Shown piece by piece: positions 43,479-50,764 of a stretch of 50,764 nucleotides of DNA (the first letter of the stretch is position 1; every line of letters begins with the position of its first letter). The notes under the pieces were generated by a model. It was not told the DNA's origin and did not search any database. It saw nothing but the letters and a program-made list of their open reading frames with translations. Both the position numbers and the translations under genes were made by a program. The DNA lies in NCBI GenBank assembly GCA_947253155.1, contig CAMXYK010000009.1:1-50764 (forward strand). Reading direction: 5' to 3'. Origin of the DNA: an uncultured Bifidobacteriaceae bacterium. GTDB lineage: Bacteria; Actinomycetota; Actinomycetes; Actinomycetales; Bifidobacteriaceae.

Positions 43479-45155
43479 TTAAATTTTTGCCCATCGATCC
43501 GCTAACACGCTTAGTCCTGAAGCATGCGAGCCTTTCAATAACACAACACTACTCGGATGGTCGGCCACAAGTTTCCAAACAATAGCATCAGCTTCTTCAA
43601 CACTATGAACCCAATGCACTGCTTCATCTACTTCAACACTCTTGTTACCCCAGGCGTTACGCGCGCCTTTATAAATCCAAGAAGCTAAATTATCCAACTT
43701 TTCGTCGGTTTTAGAACCAACAGCTATTATTGCATCCACAGAAGCACATGCAGCATATTCTCCTACACTAGAATGCAATTCACACTCATTTTTTCCAAGT
43801 TCAAGCATTGAACCAAGCACAGCAATTCTGAAAAGACTAGATGGTTGAGATTTATCGTTACGCTCATACGCGCACAAGCCGTCAATACCAGCTTTTACAG
43901 AATCAGGATTTGCATTAAATGAATCGTCAATAAGAATAAAGTTTTTATGATCATGCGAAACAAGACTTAATTGCATACGATGTGGGCTAATGCGAGAAAC
44001 TTTTCTTAAGCCTTCAGCAATATCAGAAAGATTCATCCCTAAGTAGCGAGCAACATTTGCTGCTGCAAGAGCATTCATAACATTATGCTCACCTTGTATA
44101 GCAAGATGCACTCGAACTTTATTAACGCAATTATTTGAATTATCTAAATTATTAGAATTTTCTAGATTATTTACTTCGTTAAGAGTAAATATTGGTTTTC
44201 CAAGAGTATCTAATTCTACATCACTTGCGTAAAGTTGATATTCTTCTTTGCGCGCACCTTCAAGCAATCCATCTTCAGTATTTCTACCAAACCAACGAGC
44301 ATGTGAATTATCAACAAGCGCATCCATTGCTCTAACGTGTGAATCATCAGCATTTAAAACCGCTATGCCGTTAGGCACAAGACCTTGTACAATCTCACTT
44401 TTTGCTTGTGCAATGCGCTCAACTGAGCCAAATTCGCCTAAATGAGCCACACCAACTTTAAGAACTACTGCAATATCTGGAGGTGCTATACGCGTTAAGC
44501 CAGCAATTTCACCAACATGATTCGCACCCATTTCTGCTACTAAGAATCTAGTTGAGCTACCAACTTTTAGAGCAGTAAGAGGCAAGCCAATTTCATTATT
44601 AAAAGATCCAACAGGAGCTACAGTTTCACCAAAAGTGCTAAGCAACGCGTTAAGCATATCTTTTGTTGTTGTTTTACCAACAGAACCAGTAATTCCAACA
44701 ATTGTAAAAGGCGTAGGCAATTGACGACGACGCTGTAAATTATGCTTTGCTAACAATCCCAATGCTTCAACACAATTTTTAACAACAATCTGAGCAATAT
44801 TGGTACCTTTAACTAGATGCTCAACAATTGCAATTACAGCACCAGATTTTTCTGCCGCAGAAACGAAATTATGACCGTCAACATGCTCACCTGCAATAGC
44901 AACGAATATGGAACCTAAACGAACTTGCCTAGAATCAGTGAAAACTGAAGTTGCAATGCACTCTTCAAAATCAGCAGAAGAATTATTGCAGTCACTTGTA
45001 TGCAATTCTCCATTAACTGCAGAAGCAATTTCTCTTGGAGTCATTGGCATCATCTGCTGTTTAGTAGGAATTCCATAAGACTTAGAAAAGATGCTAACGG
45101 AAGTATTATCAGCACCTTTAATAGAATTCTCGTTCAAAGATTTACCGCAACTCAT
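43479..45155 (-). CDS. murF: UDP-N-acetylmuramoyl-tripeptide--D-alanyl-D-alanine ligase
   Basis: Adds the D-Ala-D-Ala dipeptide. The ATG at 45155 (MSCGKSLN, GGAGG upstream) gives 558 residues; an upstream in-frame TTG would put the Shine-Dalgarno inside the gene. The N-terminal domain TDSRQVRLGSIFVAIAGEHVDGH, the ATP loop GSVGKTT at about 157-163, the FLVAEMGANHVGEIAGL motif and the C-terminal domain (DDSFNANPDSVKAGID) are all intact. The ~45-residue N-terminal extension and an Asn/Leu/Ser repeat (NNLENSNNLDNSNN) in the middle are unusual. Confidence 0.95.
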   Translation of the reverse strand: MSCGKSLNENSIKGADNTSVSIFSKSYGIPTKQQMMPMTPREIASAVNGELHTSDCNNSSADFEECIATSVFTDSRQVRLGSIFVAIAGEHVDGHNFVSAAEKSGAVIAIVEHLVKGTNIAQIVVKNCVEALGLLAKHNLQRRRQLPTPFTIVGITGSVGKTTTKDMLNALLSTFGETVAPVGSFNNEIGLPLTALKVGSSTRFLVAEMGANHVGEIAGLTRIAPPDIAVVLKVGVAHLGEFGSVERIAQAKSEIVQGLVPNGIAVLNADDSHVRAMDALVDNSHARWFGRNTEDGLLEGARKEEYQLYASDVELDTLGKPIFTLNEVNNLENSNNLDNSNNCVNKVRVHLAIQGEHNVMNALAAANVARYLGMNLSDIAEGLRKVSRISPHRMQLSLVSHDHKNFILIDDSFNANPDSVKAGIDGLCAYERNDKSQPSSLFRIAVLGSMLELGKNECELHSSVGEYAACASVDAIIAVGSKTDEKLDNLASWIYKGARNAWGNKSVEVDEAVHWVHSVEEADAIVWKLVADHPSSVVLLKGSHASGLSVLADRWAKI

Positions 45156-45237
45156 AATATCCTCCAAAATTTATTTAATTCTTTACAACTTTTATGCTTT
45201 ACAAATTCACGCTTCTAAATTAACTACTAAATTAAAT

Positions 45238-46257
45238 TTAGCGTAATTCTCGCGAAACTCGTAAAGCGCTTTTAATAGTTCCACGACGAACACCTGCAGC
45301 TAAAACCATTGCGATAGTTAAAGAAAGATGCTTTCTAACATCCTTACCACCGATTTGGTCAGCTAATTGCGCTAGTTCATCCGATTCAGGTGATCTAGTA
45401 ACGCAATACGCGTGATCTCTGCTAGCAAAACCGTAACGTTGCCGCAAAGAATAAAAACTTAATCGACGCAAAGGCGGCATATAATCTAATGCGGTTTTTT
45501 CTACAGAAGACTTTAATTCAGACTTTAATTCAGACTTTGGTTCCGACTTTAATTCCGATTTTTCGGAAGAAATTTTTTCTGCAGAAGATTCTTCAGAAGA
45601 AATTTTTTCTGCAGAAGATTCTTCAGCGCCGAGCACATCAATATTAACCGACTGCAAAGCATTTTTTGAAAGTGTAGCAGAATTTAATGCAATAACAACA
45701 GCGGCAGCACCATCTTCTGCACAAACCGACAAAGTATGTTGAACATCTGCAATATGTAATGGATATTGTAACGACAATTCGCGCTGAAGAGACATAGATC
45801 CGGAATCACTTATGATTCCTACAGGATTGCCCAACATATGCAAAAAATCAGCTAAACGTATTACGTTAGCATGAATTTCATCATCATCGTCACCAGCAAC
45901 AGCAAAAGTTGCAATACATGAAGAAGGGTCGCCATTAATATCACAAGCAAGTTTGCCTAATGCCACAGGATTATAAGAAGAAACTAGTAGCGGCAAACCC
46001 AAAGATGAAGCATCATTACGAAACTCCGGCGGAACTAAAGCTGCGTACGCACCAGCATCTCGAGCTGCTTCAAGCTGACGCTTATCAACATGCCCTATTG
46101 GCACAAACAAGCAACCAGGGCGAACTTGACGCACATCGTGAGCAAGAGAAGTAATAGTAACACCTGTAGCAAAAGCAGGAACTACTTCAAAACCGTAGTT
46201 TTTTGCAGCAAAACCTAACGTAACTCTTACTCTTGAATATTCATCAACTGCATTCAT
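45238..46257 (-). CDS. MurE-like protein with destroyed ATP loop and no C-terminal ligase domain
   Basis: The 339-residue product sits where murE lies in other dcw clusters, between ftsI and murF. Residues 35-80 look like a Mur-ligase N-terminal domain (LAHDVRQVRPGCLFVPIG...DAGAYAALVPPE). The following β-strand/P-loop region aligns with GTNGKTT, but reads VAGDDDDEIHANV near residue 121, so the Lys and Thr needed for ATP binding are gone. A low-complexity insert (units like EESSAEKIS and KSEL) spans about 212-248. The end (GKDVRKHLSLTIAMVLAAGVRRGTIKSALR) resembles the helix closing the Mur central domain. The C-terminal ligase domain is absent. Ligase activity is very unlikely; a binding or scaffold role is inference. 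The frame is intact, arguing for retained function. ATG at 46257 with AGGG upstream. Confidence 0.75.
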   Translation of the reverse strand: MNAVDEYSRVRVTLGFAAKNYGFEVVPAFATGVTITSLAHDVRQVRPGCLFVPIGHVDKRQLEAARDAGAYAALVPPEFRNDASSLGLPLLVSSYNPVALGKLACDINGDPSSCIATFAVAGDDDDEIHANVIRLADFLHMLGNPVGIISDSGSMSLQRELSLQYPLHIADVQHTLSVCAEDGAAAVVIALNSATLSKNALQSVNIDVLGAEESSAEKISSEESSAEKISSEKSELKSEPKSELKSELKSSVEKTALDYMPPLRRLSFYSLRQRYGFASRDHAYCVTRSPESDELAQLADQIGGKDVRKHLSLTIAMVLAAGVRRGTIKSALRVSRELR

Positions 46258-46301
46258 CACACACCCTACTTTATATATGCCAACATCTTAAAATGCCTAC
46301 A

Positions 46302-48143
46302 TTACCAATTTACAGGAACCGGGTTAGTGCGTTCAACAGAAGTTGGAATATCGTACTTCTGCATAAGGAATTCACCAATTGTTTTGAATAATGGACCTGC
46401 AGTCATACCGCCGTAAGTGCCTTGAGGATCTCGCAAAACAACAGTAATAACAAAACGAGGATTATCCGCAGGAATAATGCCAGACCAGTCACTAATTCTT
46501 GAGCTAAGCCTTCCGTCAGCACCAGCAACTTCTGCAGTACCACTCTTTGCGGCAATTCTGTAGCCATCAATGCCAGAGAAGCGGCGATAATGATCAGCGG
46601 AATTTTCCAAAGCGTTCATCATTTGCGAAGCAACATTTTCGTCAAGAACTCGTGTAGCTTCCTGCCTATGTGGCCTAATTGCATGACCGTTAGCGTCAAT
46701 AACGGACTTTACTATCGACTGACGCAACTTTACGCCTTTATTTGCAATAGTTGCCATAGCGTTAGTAAGCTGCAAAGCGTTAACAGCATAACCCTGGCCA
46801 AACAAAACAGTATCTTTCTTACGACCATCCCAAGATTGAACGCTTGGAAGCAAACCGCGAGATTCACCTTGCAAATTCAATCCGGTATACTGACCAAGAC
46901 CAAACTTAGCAAGATACTCGTAACGCTTATCTAACGGATACTTTTCGCCTGCCATAACCATACCGACGTTAGAAGATTCGGCAAGAATGCCAGCCAAAGT
47001 CCAATGTTCTACACCGTGTTCAACAGCATCGTGATACTGCTGTCCATTCTTGTTAATATTTCCAGGTACGTTAAATTGATCAGTAAGCTTATGCGCTCCA
47101 GTTTGCAACATGCCAGACATTGCAAAAACCTTGCCAATAGAACCAGGCTCAAAGGTTTGGCTCACAGCGCGAGACACTTTTACTTTCGCATCAGTCGTGC
47201 CGGCTTTAATCTCATCAGTATCTTCCAAAGCTAAAACATCGCCTGTATGAATATCCTGAACTACAGCAATACCCCAAGCTGCATGGTACTTCTTCTTTCC
47301 GTCGAGAAGTACCTTCTTAACGTACCAATCTACATCGCTATCAACAGTAAGCTTAATATCGTTACCATTTACAGCAGGTTTAGTTTCAGTTACAGTTCCA
47401 GGAATTTTCTCGTTTCCAACGTTATTTCCTTGATAACGCTGGAATCCATCAACACCGTTCAAAGTTGAATCATTAGTAAATTCGAGGCCAGTAACACCAA
47501 CTTCTCCCTTGCGATTCTTAACATCTTTACGATTAACTTCATCTGCATTAGCAACAGCACCGATTACAGAACCAAGAATTGGGCCGCTAGAATACACGCG
47601 CTGGCTACTATTTTCTGCAACAACTACTCCAGAAAGATTAAGCTTATCAATAGCTCGCTTAACTGCAGGAGTAACATTGCGCTTCAAAAGCACGTAACGA
47701 CCAACTCCTGCTAATTTTCCGCCAATTTCTACAGAACTCATATGCAACACTGGAGCAAGCAAACGAGCAACCGCCACAGCGCCCGTACCTTCTACCGGTT
47801 TTCCATCAAGCATATGGCAATTATGCGCAGTCTGCGTAGTACAAGGAGTAGGCTTAAAAGCCTGCGCGTTTAAAGGATCGCCAATAATATTAAAACGCTC
47901 AACACTTTGAGCTAGAACAGCACCATTTGCGTCCAAAATTCGTCCTCGACGAGCGAGAATTGGGCGCACACGGCTACGCTCATTTTGAGCAGCTTGAGCC
48001 GTGGAGCTTGCATTGATTAGTTGAATAAAACTAAGTTTTACAATTGCACCGATACCAATCAGTGCAAAAACTATAGCGATAACAGTGCATTTGCGTACAA
48101 ATACCTGCTGGTTGGCGAAACGTTGTTTGATTAAGTGGCGCAT
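46302..48143 (-). CDS. ftsI: Septal peptidoglycan transpeptidase (class B PBP, FtsI/PBP3)
   Basis: Cross-links septal peptidoglycan with FtsW. The 613-residue product has one N-terminal transmembrane segment (about 21-44), a class B pedestal domain (RRGRILDANGAVLAQS) and a transpeptidase domain. Active-site motifs are SIGK (Ser335, Lys338), SSN (390-392) and KSGT (533-536). The ATG at 48143 overlaps the ftsL stop as TGATG and has AGGAGA upstream. It ends 44 bp before the MurE-like gene. No PASTA domains are present. Confidence 0.95.
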   Translation of the reverse strand: MRHLIKQRFANQQVFVRKCTVIAIVFALIGIGAIVKLSFIQLINASSTAQAAQNERSRVRPILARRGRILDANGAVLAQSVERFNIIGDPLNAQAFKPTPCTTQTAHNCHMLDGKPVEGTGAVAVARLLAPVLHMSSVEIGGKLAGVGRYVLLKRNVTPAVKRAIDKLNLSGVVVAENSSQRVYSSGPILGSVIGAVANADEVNRKDVKNRKGEVGVTGLEFTNDSTLNGVDGFQRYQGNNVGNEKIPGTVTETKPAVNGNDIKLTVDSDVDWYVKKVLLDGKKKYHAAWGIAVVQDIHTGDVLALEDTDEIKAGTTDAKVKVSRAVSQTFEPGSIGKVFAMSGMLQTGAHKLTDQFNVPGNINKNGQQYHDAVEHGVEHWTLAGILAESSNVGMVMAGEKYPLDKRYEYLAKFGLGQYTGLNLQGESRGLLPSVQSWDGRKKDTVLFGQGYAVNALQLTNAMATIANKGVKLRQSIVKSVIDANGHAIRPHRQEATRVLDENVASQMMNALENSADHYRRFSGIDGYRIAAKSGTAEVAGADGRLSSRISDWSGIIPADNPRFVITVVLRDPQGTYGGMTAGPLFKTIGEFLMQKYDIPTSVERTNPVPVNW

Positions 48144-48796
48144 CAATGTTTCTCCTGTTTTACTTGCTGTTGCTGTTTTACTTGCTGTTGCTTTGTTTTA
48201 TCTGTTGCGGTTTTATCCGTTTTAGATTGATCTTTTTTGGATTGATCGTTTTTAGTTTTATCGTCTTTAGTTTTATCGTCTTTAGATTTATCGTCTTTAG
48301 ATTTTTCGTGATTATGTTTTCGTTTCGCAGCATAATCGCTTAAATCAATAGCAATAGAACCTTGCTGAGGAACCATGCCCATATCTTGAGCTTTTGCTGG
48401 AAGCTCAGCTTCCAAAGTATCGAGCTTCGCTTGTCTTGTTTCAACATCTTGACGTAAACGAGAAATACGAGATTGCGTAGCAGTCTGCTCGAAAGAAAGC
48501 TCAGCCATTTGCGTACGAAGCATAAGAGAAGTAGAAAGCGTAACCACCATAAAAATTACGATAATCATAAAATTAATCAGCGGAACTTTACGCGTATTGC
48601 TCCACGCCATAACTTTGTGGAATCTGTCAAATACTGCAGAAGATTTGCGATTAGAAGATCCGGCAGAAGATCCAAAAATTGCAGAAGATGAATTATGCAC
48701 ATACTCTTTTCGAGTAGAAGCATCTTTTACGCGACCAGCAGGAGCCAAAGTAGAAGAGGACGAGCGCAAAACGCGATTCTTCATATTCAATACCAT
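48143..48796 (-). CDS. ftsL: FtsL-like bitopic cell division protein with Lys/Asp repeat tail
   Basis: The 217-residue product has a Ser-rich cytoplasmic N-terminus, one transmembrane segment (about 72-93: PLINFMIIVIFMVVTLSTSLM) and a coiled coil (FEQTATQSRISRLRQDVETRQAKLDTLEAEL), the FtsL/DivIC layout. The last ~60 residues are a highly charged tail of 5-residue units (KSKDD, KTKDD, QSKKD) ending in Gln/Lys. The DNA beneath is a ~15-bp tandem repeat. Identification rests on position between rsmH and ftsI plus topology. AAGGAGG precedes the ATG at 48796; the gap to rsmH is 2 bp. Confidence 0.82.
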   Translation of the reverse strand: MVLNMKNRVLRSSSSTLAPAGRVKDASTRKEYVHNSSSAIFGSSAGSSNRKSSAVFDRFHKVMAWSNTRKVPLINFMIIVIFMVVTLSTSLMLRTQMAELSFEQTATQSRISRLRQDVETRQAKLDTLEAELPAKAQDMGMVPQQGSIAIDLSDYAAKRKHNHEKSKDDKSKDDKTKDDKTKNDQSKKDQSKTDKTATDKTKQQQVKQQQQVKQEKH

Positions 48797-48798
48797 AT

Positions 48799-49824
48799 TT
48801 ACCTGCCTCCTTTACGAGGCTCTACTCCATAAGCTTCATCTTCAAGCCTATTAAGCCAGCGATTAGGAATAGGACGGCACAATTCAACAGCGCGCAAACG
48901 CACTGAAGAAGAACGAGTATTATGCTCAATCTCTTCTTTAGAAGCTTTCATAGCTCCACGCGTAAGAGACTTGAAGAAAGGCTTAGCGTCTTCAGGAATA
49001 ACAGGCATATTCGCTGGAACGTCAACTGTTAAGCCCTGATTCATAAAACGCTTAACTGTAGTATCTTCTAGCGAATGATAAGATTCCACAACCAAGCGTC
49101 CATTCTTACGAAGTCGCAAAGCAATTTTTGGAAGAGTGCGCTGAAGCTTATCTAACTCGCCATTTACTTCAATTCTTAAAGCTTGGAACACTCGCTTTGC
49201 AGGATTTCCTGTAGCGCGATGAGCTTTAGGAATAACGTCGTCGACTAAGCGAACAAGCTGGCCAGAAGTAGTAAGAGGCTCATTTTGACGCTCTTGAACG
49301 ATTCGGCGAGCAATAGGAGCAGAAAAACGCTCCTCGCCATATTCGCGGAAAATCTTAGTTAATTGATGAACGTCATAAGTAGCTAAAATCGTTGCAGCAG
49401 TAGTAGATTGCGTAGTATCCATGCGCATGTCGAGAGCAGTATCGTGAGAATAAGAAAAGCCGCGATCTGCTTCGTCAATTTGCAAACTAGAAAGACCCAA
49501 ATCCATAAAAGCAGCGTCTATTCCGTCAATATTATGCTCATCTAAAACTGAATCAATTTCGTCAAAAGCGGCGTGAGCTGGAATAAAACGATTCTCAAGA
49601 CCCTCATTACGCATACGCTCTGTAGCTAAAGAAAGCGCTTCAGTGTCGCGATCAATACCAATAAGCGTTGCGAAAGGAGCTGCTTTAAGAAAAGCAGTTG
49701 CGTGACCTGCAAGACCTAAAGTGCAATCTACTACAATTGCGCCTTCATGCTGCAAGGAAGGAGTTACTAAATCAACGCAATCTTGCAATAAAACCGGTGC
49801 GTGAATAGCTGTAATATCTGTCAT
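48799..49824 (-). CDS. rsmH: 16S rRNA (cytosine(1402)-N4)-methyltransferase
   Basis: Methylates N4 of C1402 in 16S rRNA near the P site. The 341-residue product opens TDITAIHAPVLLQDCVDLV, with SAM-binding VVDCTLGLAGHATAFL, GIDRDTEAL, the DLGLSSLQIDEADRGFSY segment and the C-terminal ESYHSLEDTTVKRFM motif. The ATG at 49824 overlaps the mraZ stop (TGATG); a GTG at 49827 is also possible. Second gene of the dcw cluster. Confidence 0.96.
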   Translation of the reverse strand: MTDITAIHAPVLLQDCVDLVTPSLQHEGAIVVDCTLGLAGHATAFLKAAPFATLIGIDRDTEALSLATERMRNEGLENRFIPAHAAFDEIDSVLDEHNIDGIDAAFMDLGLSSLQIDEADRGFSYSHDTALDMRMDTTQSTTAATILATYDVHQLTKIFREYGEERFSAPIARRIVQERQNEPLTTSGQLVRLVDDVIPKAHRATGNPAKRVFQALRIEVNGELDKLQRTLPKIALRLRKNGRLVVESYHSLEDTTVKRFMNQGLTVDVPANMPVIPEDAKPFFKSLTRGAMKASKEEIEHNTRSSSVRLRAVELCRPIPNRWLNRLEDEAYGVEPRKGGR

Positions 49825-50654
49825 CACATCACCGCCGGAAGTACGTCATCAGCAATATCGGCATATCCTTGCTCACGATCAGAAAGATATGCTTCCCAAG
49901 CCGACTTATTCCAAATTTCCGCACGCGTACCAACACCAATAACAACGATTTCGTTGCCTAAACTGGCGTAATCCCTAAGCATAGGCGGCACAACAATGCG
50001 ACCTTGCTTATCTGGCTGCTCGTCAACAGCGCCAGAAAGAAATACGCGCAAATAATCGCGAGCGGACTTATTGCTCATTGAAGAACGCTGAATTTGAGTT
50101 GTTATGCGCTGGAACTCAACCATAGGAAGCACGTAAACGCAATGCTCCTGGCCTCTAGCCATCACAAAACCTTCGCCAAGCTGCGCGCGGAATTTTGCAG
50201 GCAAAGCTACGCGGCCTTTATCGTCAATTTTTGGCGTGTAGGTGCCTAGCAAAACTGGCGTTTGAGGAGCTGCTGGCTGGGGATACTGAGAATACTGCGG
50301 ATTCTGCGGATTCTGAACGAACGAAGATGGTGCAATTGGCATAGGCGCAGGTTGAGCAGTTGAATCAACATAACCGGATGGAGTGGAGGTGAAGGCCGGC
50401 GCTGAAATCGACTGCTGTACTACTGGCATAGCAGTTTGAGGAATTCCATAATAACCCGAATTTGACTGCATATTTTGATTAACTACAGGCTGCTCGTTTG
50501 ACTGTTGCAAAACTTCAGAAACCTGCGATTGCAGTGGCATCTGCGATTGCTGGGAAACGTTTAATTTTGCGGAATGATTAGCCTGATTTATGGAATAGTT
50601 AGAGGAAGAATTGGCTTTATCTTGCGATTGCTCATTAGCAGCACGACGCGCCAT
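49824..50654 (-). CDS. mraZ: Transcriptional regulator MraZ with a long Gln/Asn/Pro-rich N-terminal extension
   Basis: A DNA-binding protein with two AbrB-like (SpoVT) halves that controls its own cluster. The 276-residue product (ATG at 50654, AAGGAGG upstream) is about twice the family's usual ~145 residues. Canonical MraZ begins near residue 135 (LLGTYTPKIDDKGRVALPAKFR), with the second half at DEQPDKQGRIVVPPMLRDYA. The first ~134 residues are low complexity, rich in Gln, Asn, Ser and Pro (QQSQMPLQSQ, NPQNPQYSQYPQP). The frame continues upstream to 50681 without support. Four MraZ-type boxes lie 48-82 bp upstream of the ATG. Confidence 0.93.
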   Translation of the reverse strand: MARRAANEQSQDKANSSSNYSINQANHSAKLNVSQQSQMPLQSQVSEVLQQSNEQPVVNQNMQSNSGYYGIPQTAMPVVQQSISAPAFTSTPSGYVDSTAQPAPMPIAPSSFVQNPQNPQYSQYPQPAAPQTPVLLGTYTPKIDDKGRVALPAKFRAQLGEGFVMARGQEHCVYVLPMVEFQRITTQIQRSSMSNKSARDYLRVFLSGAVDEQPDKQGRIVVPPMLRDYASLGNEIVVIGVGTRAEIWNKSAWEAYLSDREQGYADIADDVLPAVM

Positions 50655-50701
50655 AATCCACCTCCTTAACTCAACATGCACTATGCCATTTGCACGTTAG
50701 T

Positions 50702-50736
50702 CACCATTTTACCCCATTTCTCTCCAAAACTCCCCA
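50702..50736 (-). promoter_or_regulatory. MraZ operator: four TGGNG boxes with 10-bp period
   Basis: Reading the minus strand toward mraZ, TGGGG (50732-50736), TGGAG (50722-50726), TGGGG (50712-50716) and TGGTG (50702-50706) are each separated by exactly 5 bp. MraZ of other bacteria binds TGGG(A/G) repeats at 10-bp spacing. A -10-like TAAAAT (50706-50711) lies between two of the boxes, so MraZ binding would overlap the promoter. Confidence 0.75.
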
Positions 50737-50764
50737 CTTTTTTGCAAAAATTTTTGATTTTTTT

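Noticed and set aside
50719..50745. CTCCAAAAC near the right end as another copy of the 53-bp repeat
   Set aside because: Only the short word is shared; there is no complementary right arm and the sequence is explained by the MraZ boxes.

Overview
The window looks like a chromosomal segment of a Bifidobacteriaceae actinobacterium. The A+T-leaning composition, simple-repeat-rich intergenic DNA, a tmRNA tag reading AKSNRTEFALAA and a giant InlB-B-type surface protein make Gardnerella the best guess. This is inference from gene content and order; no database was searched. Nearly every gene lies on the minus strand. Only ssrA, a small DUF2530-like gene and a BAX-inhibitor-1-like gene are on the plus strand. 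I saw no prophage, insertion sequence, CRISPR array, rRNA or tRNA gene.

Layout. 1-7.8 kb holds housekeeping genes: a zinc-ribbon membrane protein, proS, a PIF1-type helicase, orn and guaB. 8.0-12.4 kb is the conserved actinobacterial translation block read rpmE-prfA-prmC-tsaC-wecA: ribosomal protein bL31, release factor 1, its methylase, the t6A-synthesis enzyme and the lipid-linked-sugar initiating transferase. 12.5-22.4 kb is one gene for a ~3,325-residue cell-wall-anchored protein with an LAKTG sorting signal. It is divergent from ssrA (tmRNA, 22.9-23.3 kb). 23.4-29.5 kb contains a tandem universal stress protein, a CHAP cell-wall hydrolase, a DUF2530-like membrane protein, a histidine-kinase-like protein lacking its phospho-acceptor histidine, miaA and a small alarmone synthetase. 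After a BI-1-like membrane protein comes the str operon (rpsL-rpsG-fusA-tuf, 35.1 down to 30.7 kb). 35.3-50.7 kb is the division and cell-wall (dcw) cluster mraZ-rsmH-ftsL-ftsI-[MurE-like]-murF-mraY-murD-ftsW-murG-murC-ftsQ.

How it fits together. The dcw genes are nearly all overlapping or closely spaced. They make the late cytoplasmic and lipid-linked peptidoglycan precursors (MurF, MurD, MurC, MraY, MurG) plus the septal synthase (FtsW, FtsI, FtsL, FtsQ). They are headed by MraZ, with four 10-bp-phased TGG(G/A/T)G boxes just upstream. The slot where murE normally sits holds a MurE-like protein whose P-loop is destroyed and whose C-terminal ligase domain is absent. The cluster ends at ftsQ and runs directly into the str promoter.

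Most notable observations: (i) intergenic arrays of a 53-bp tandem repeat at three unlinked loci (a 52-bp relative at a fourth), with inverted-repeat arms that change sequence between loci while staying complementary; (ii) the MurE-like pseudo-ligase; (iii) the histidine kinase with Asp in place of His; (iv) an rpsL leader whose helix overlaps the Shine-Dalgarno sequence; (v) short tandem duplications that span the stop codons of four genes and the start codon of another.
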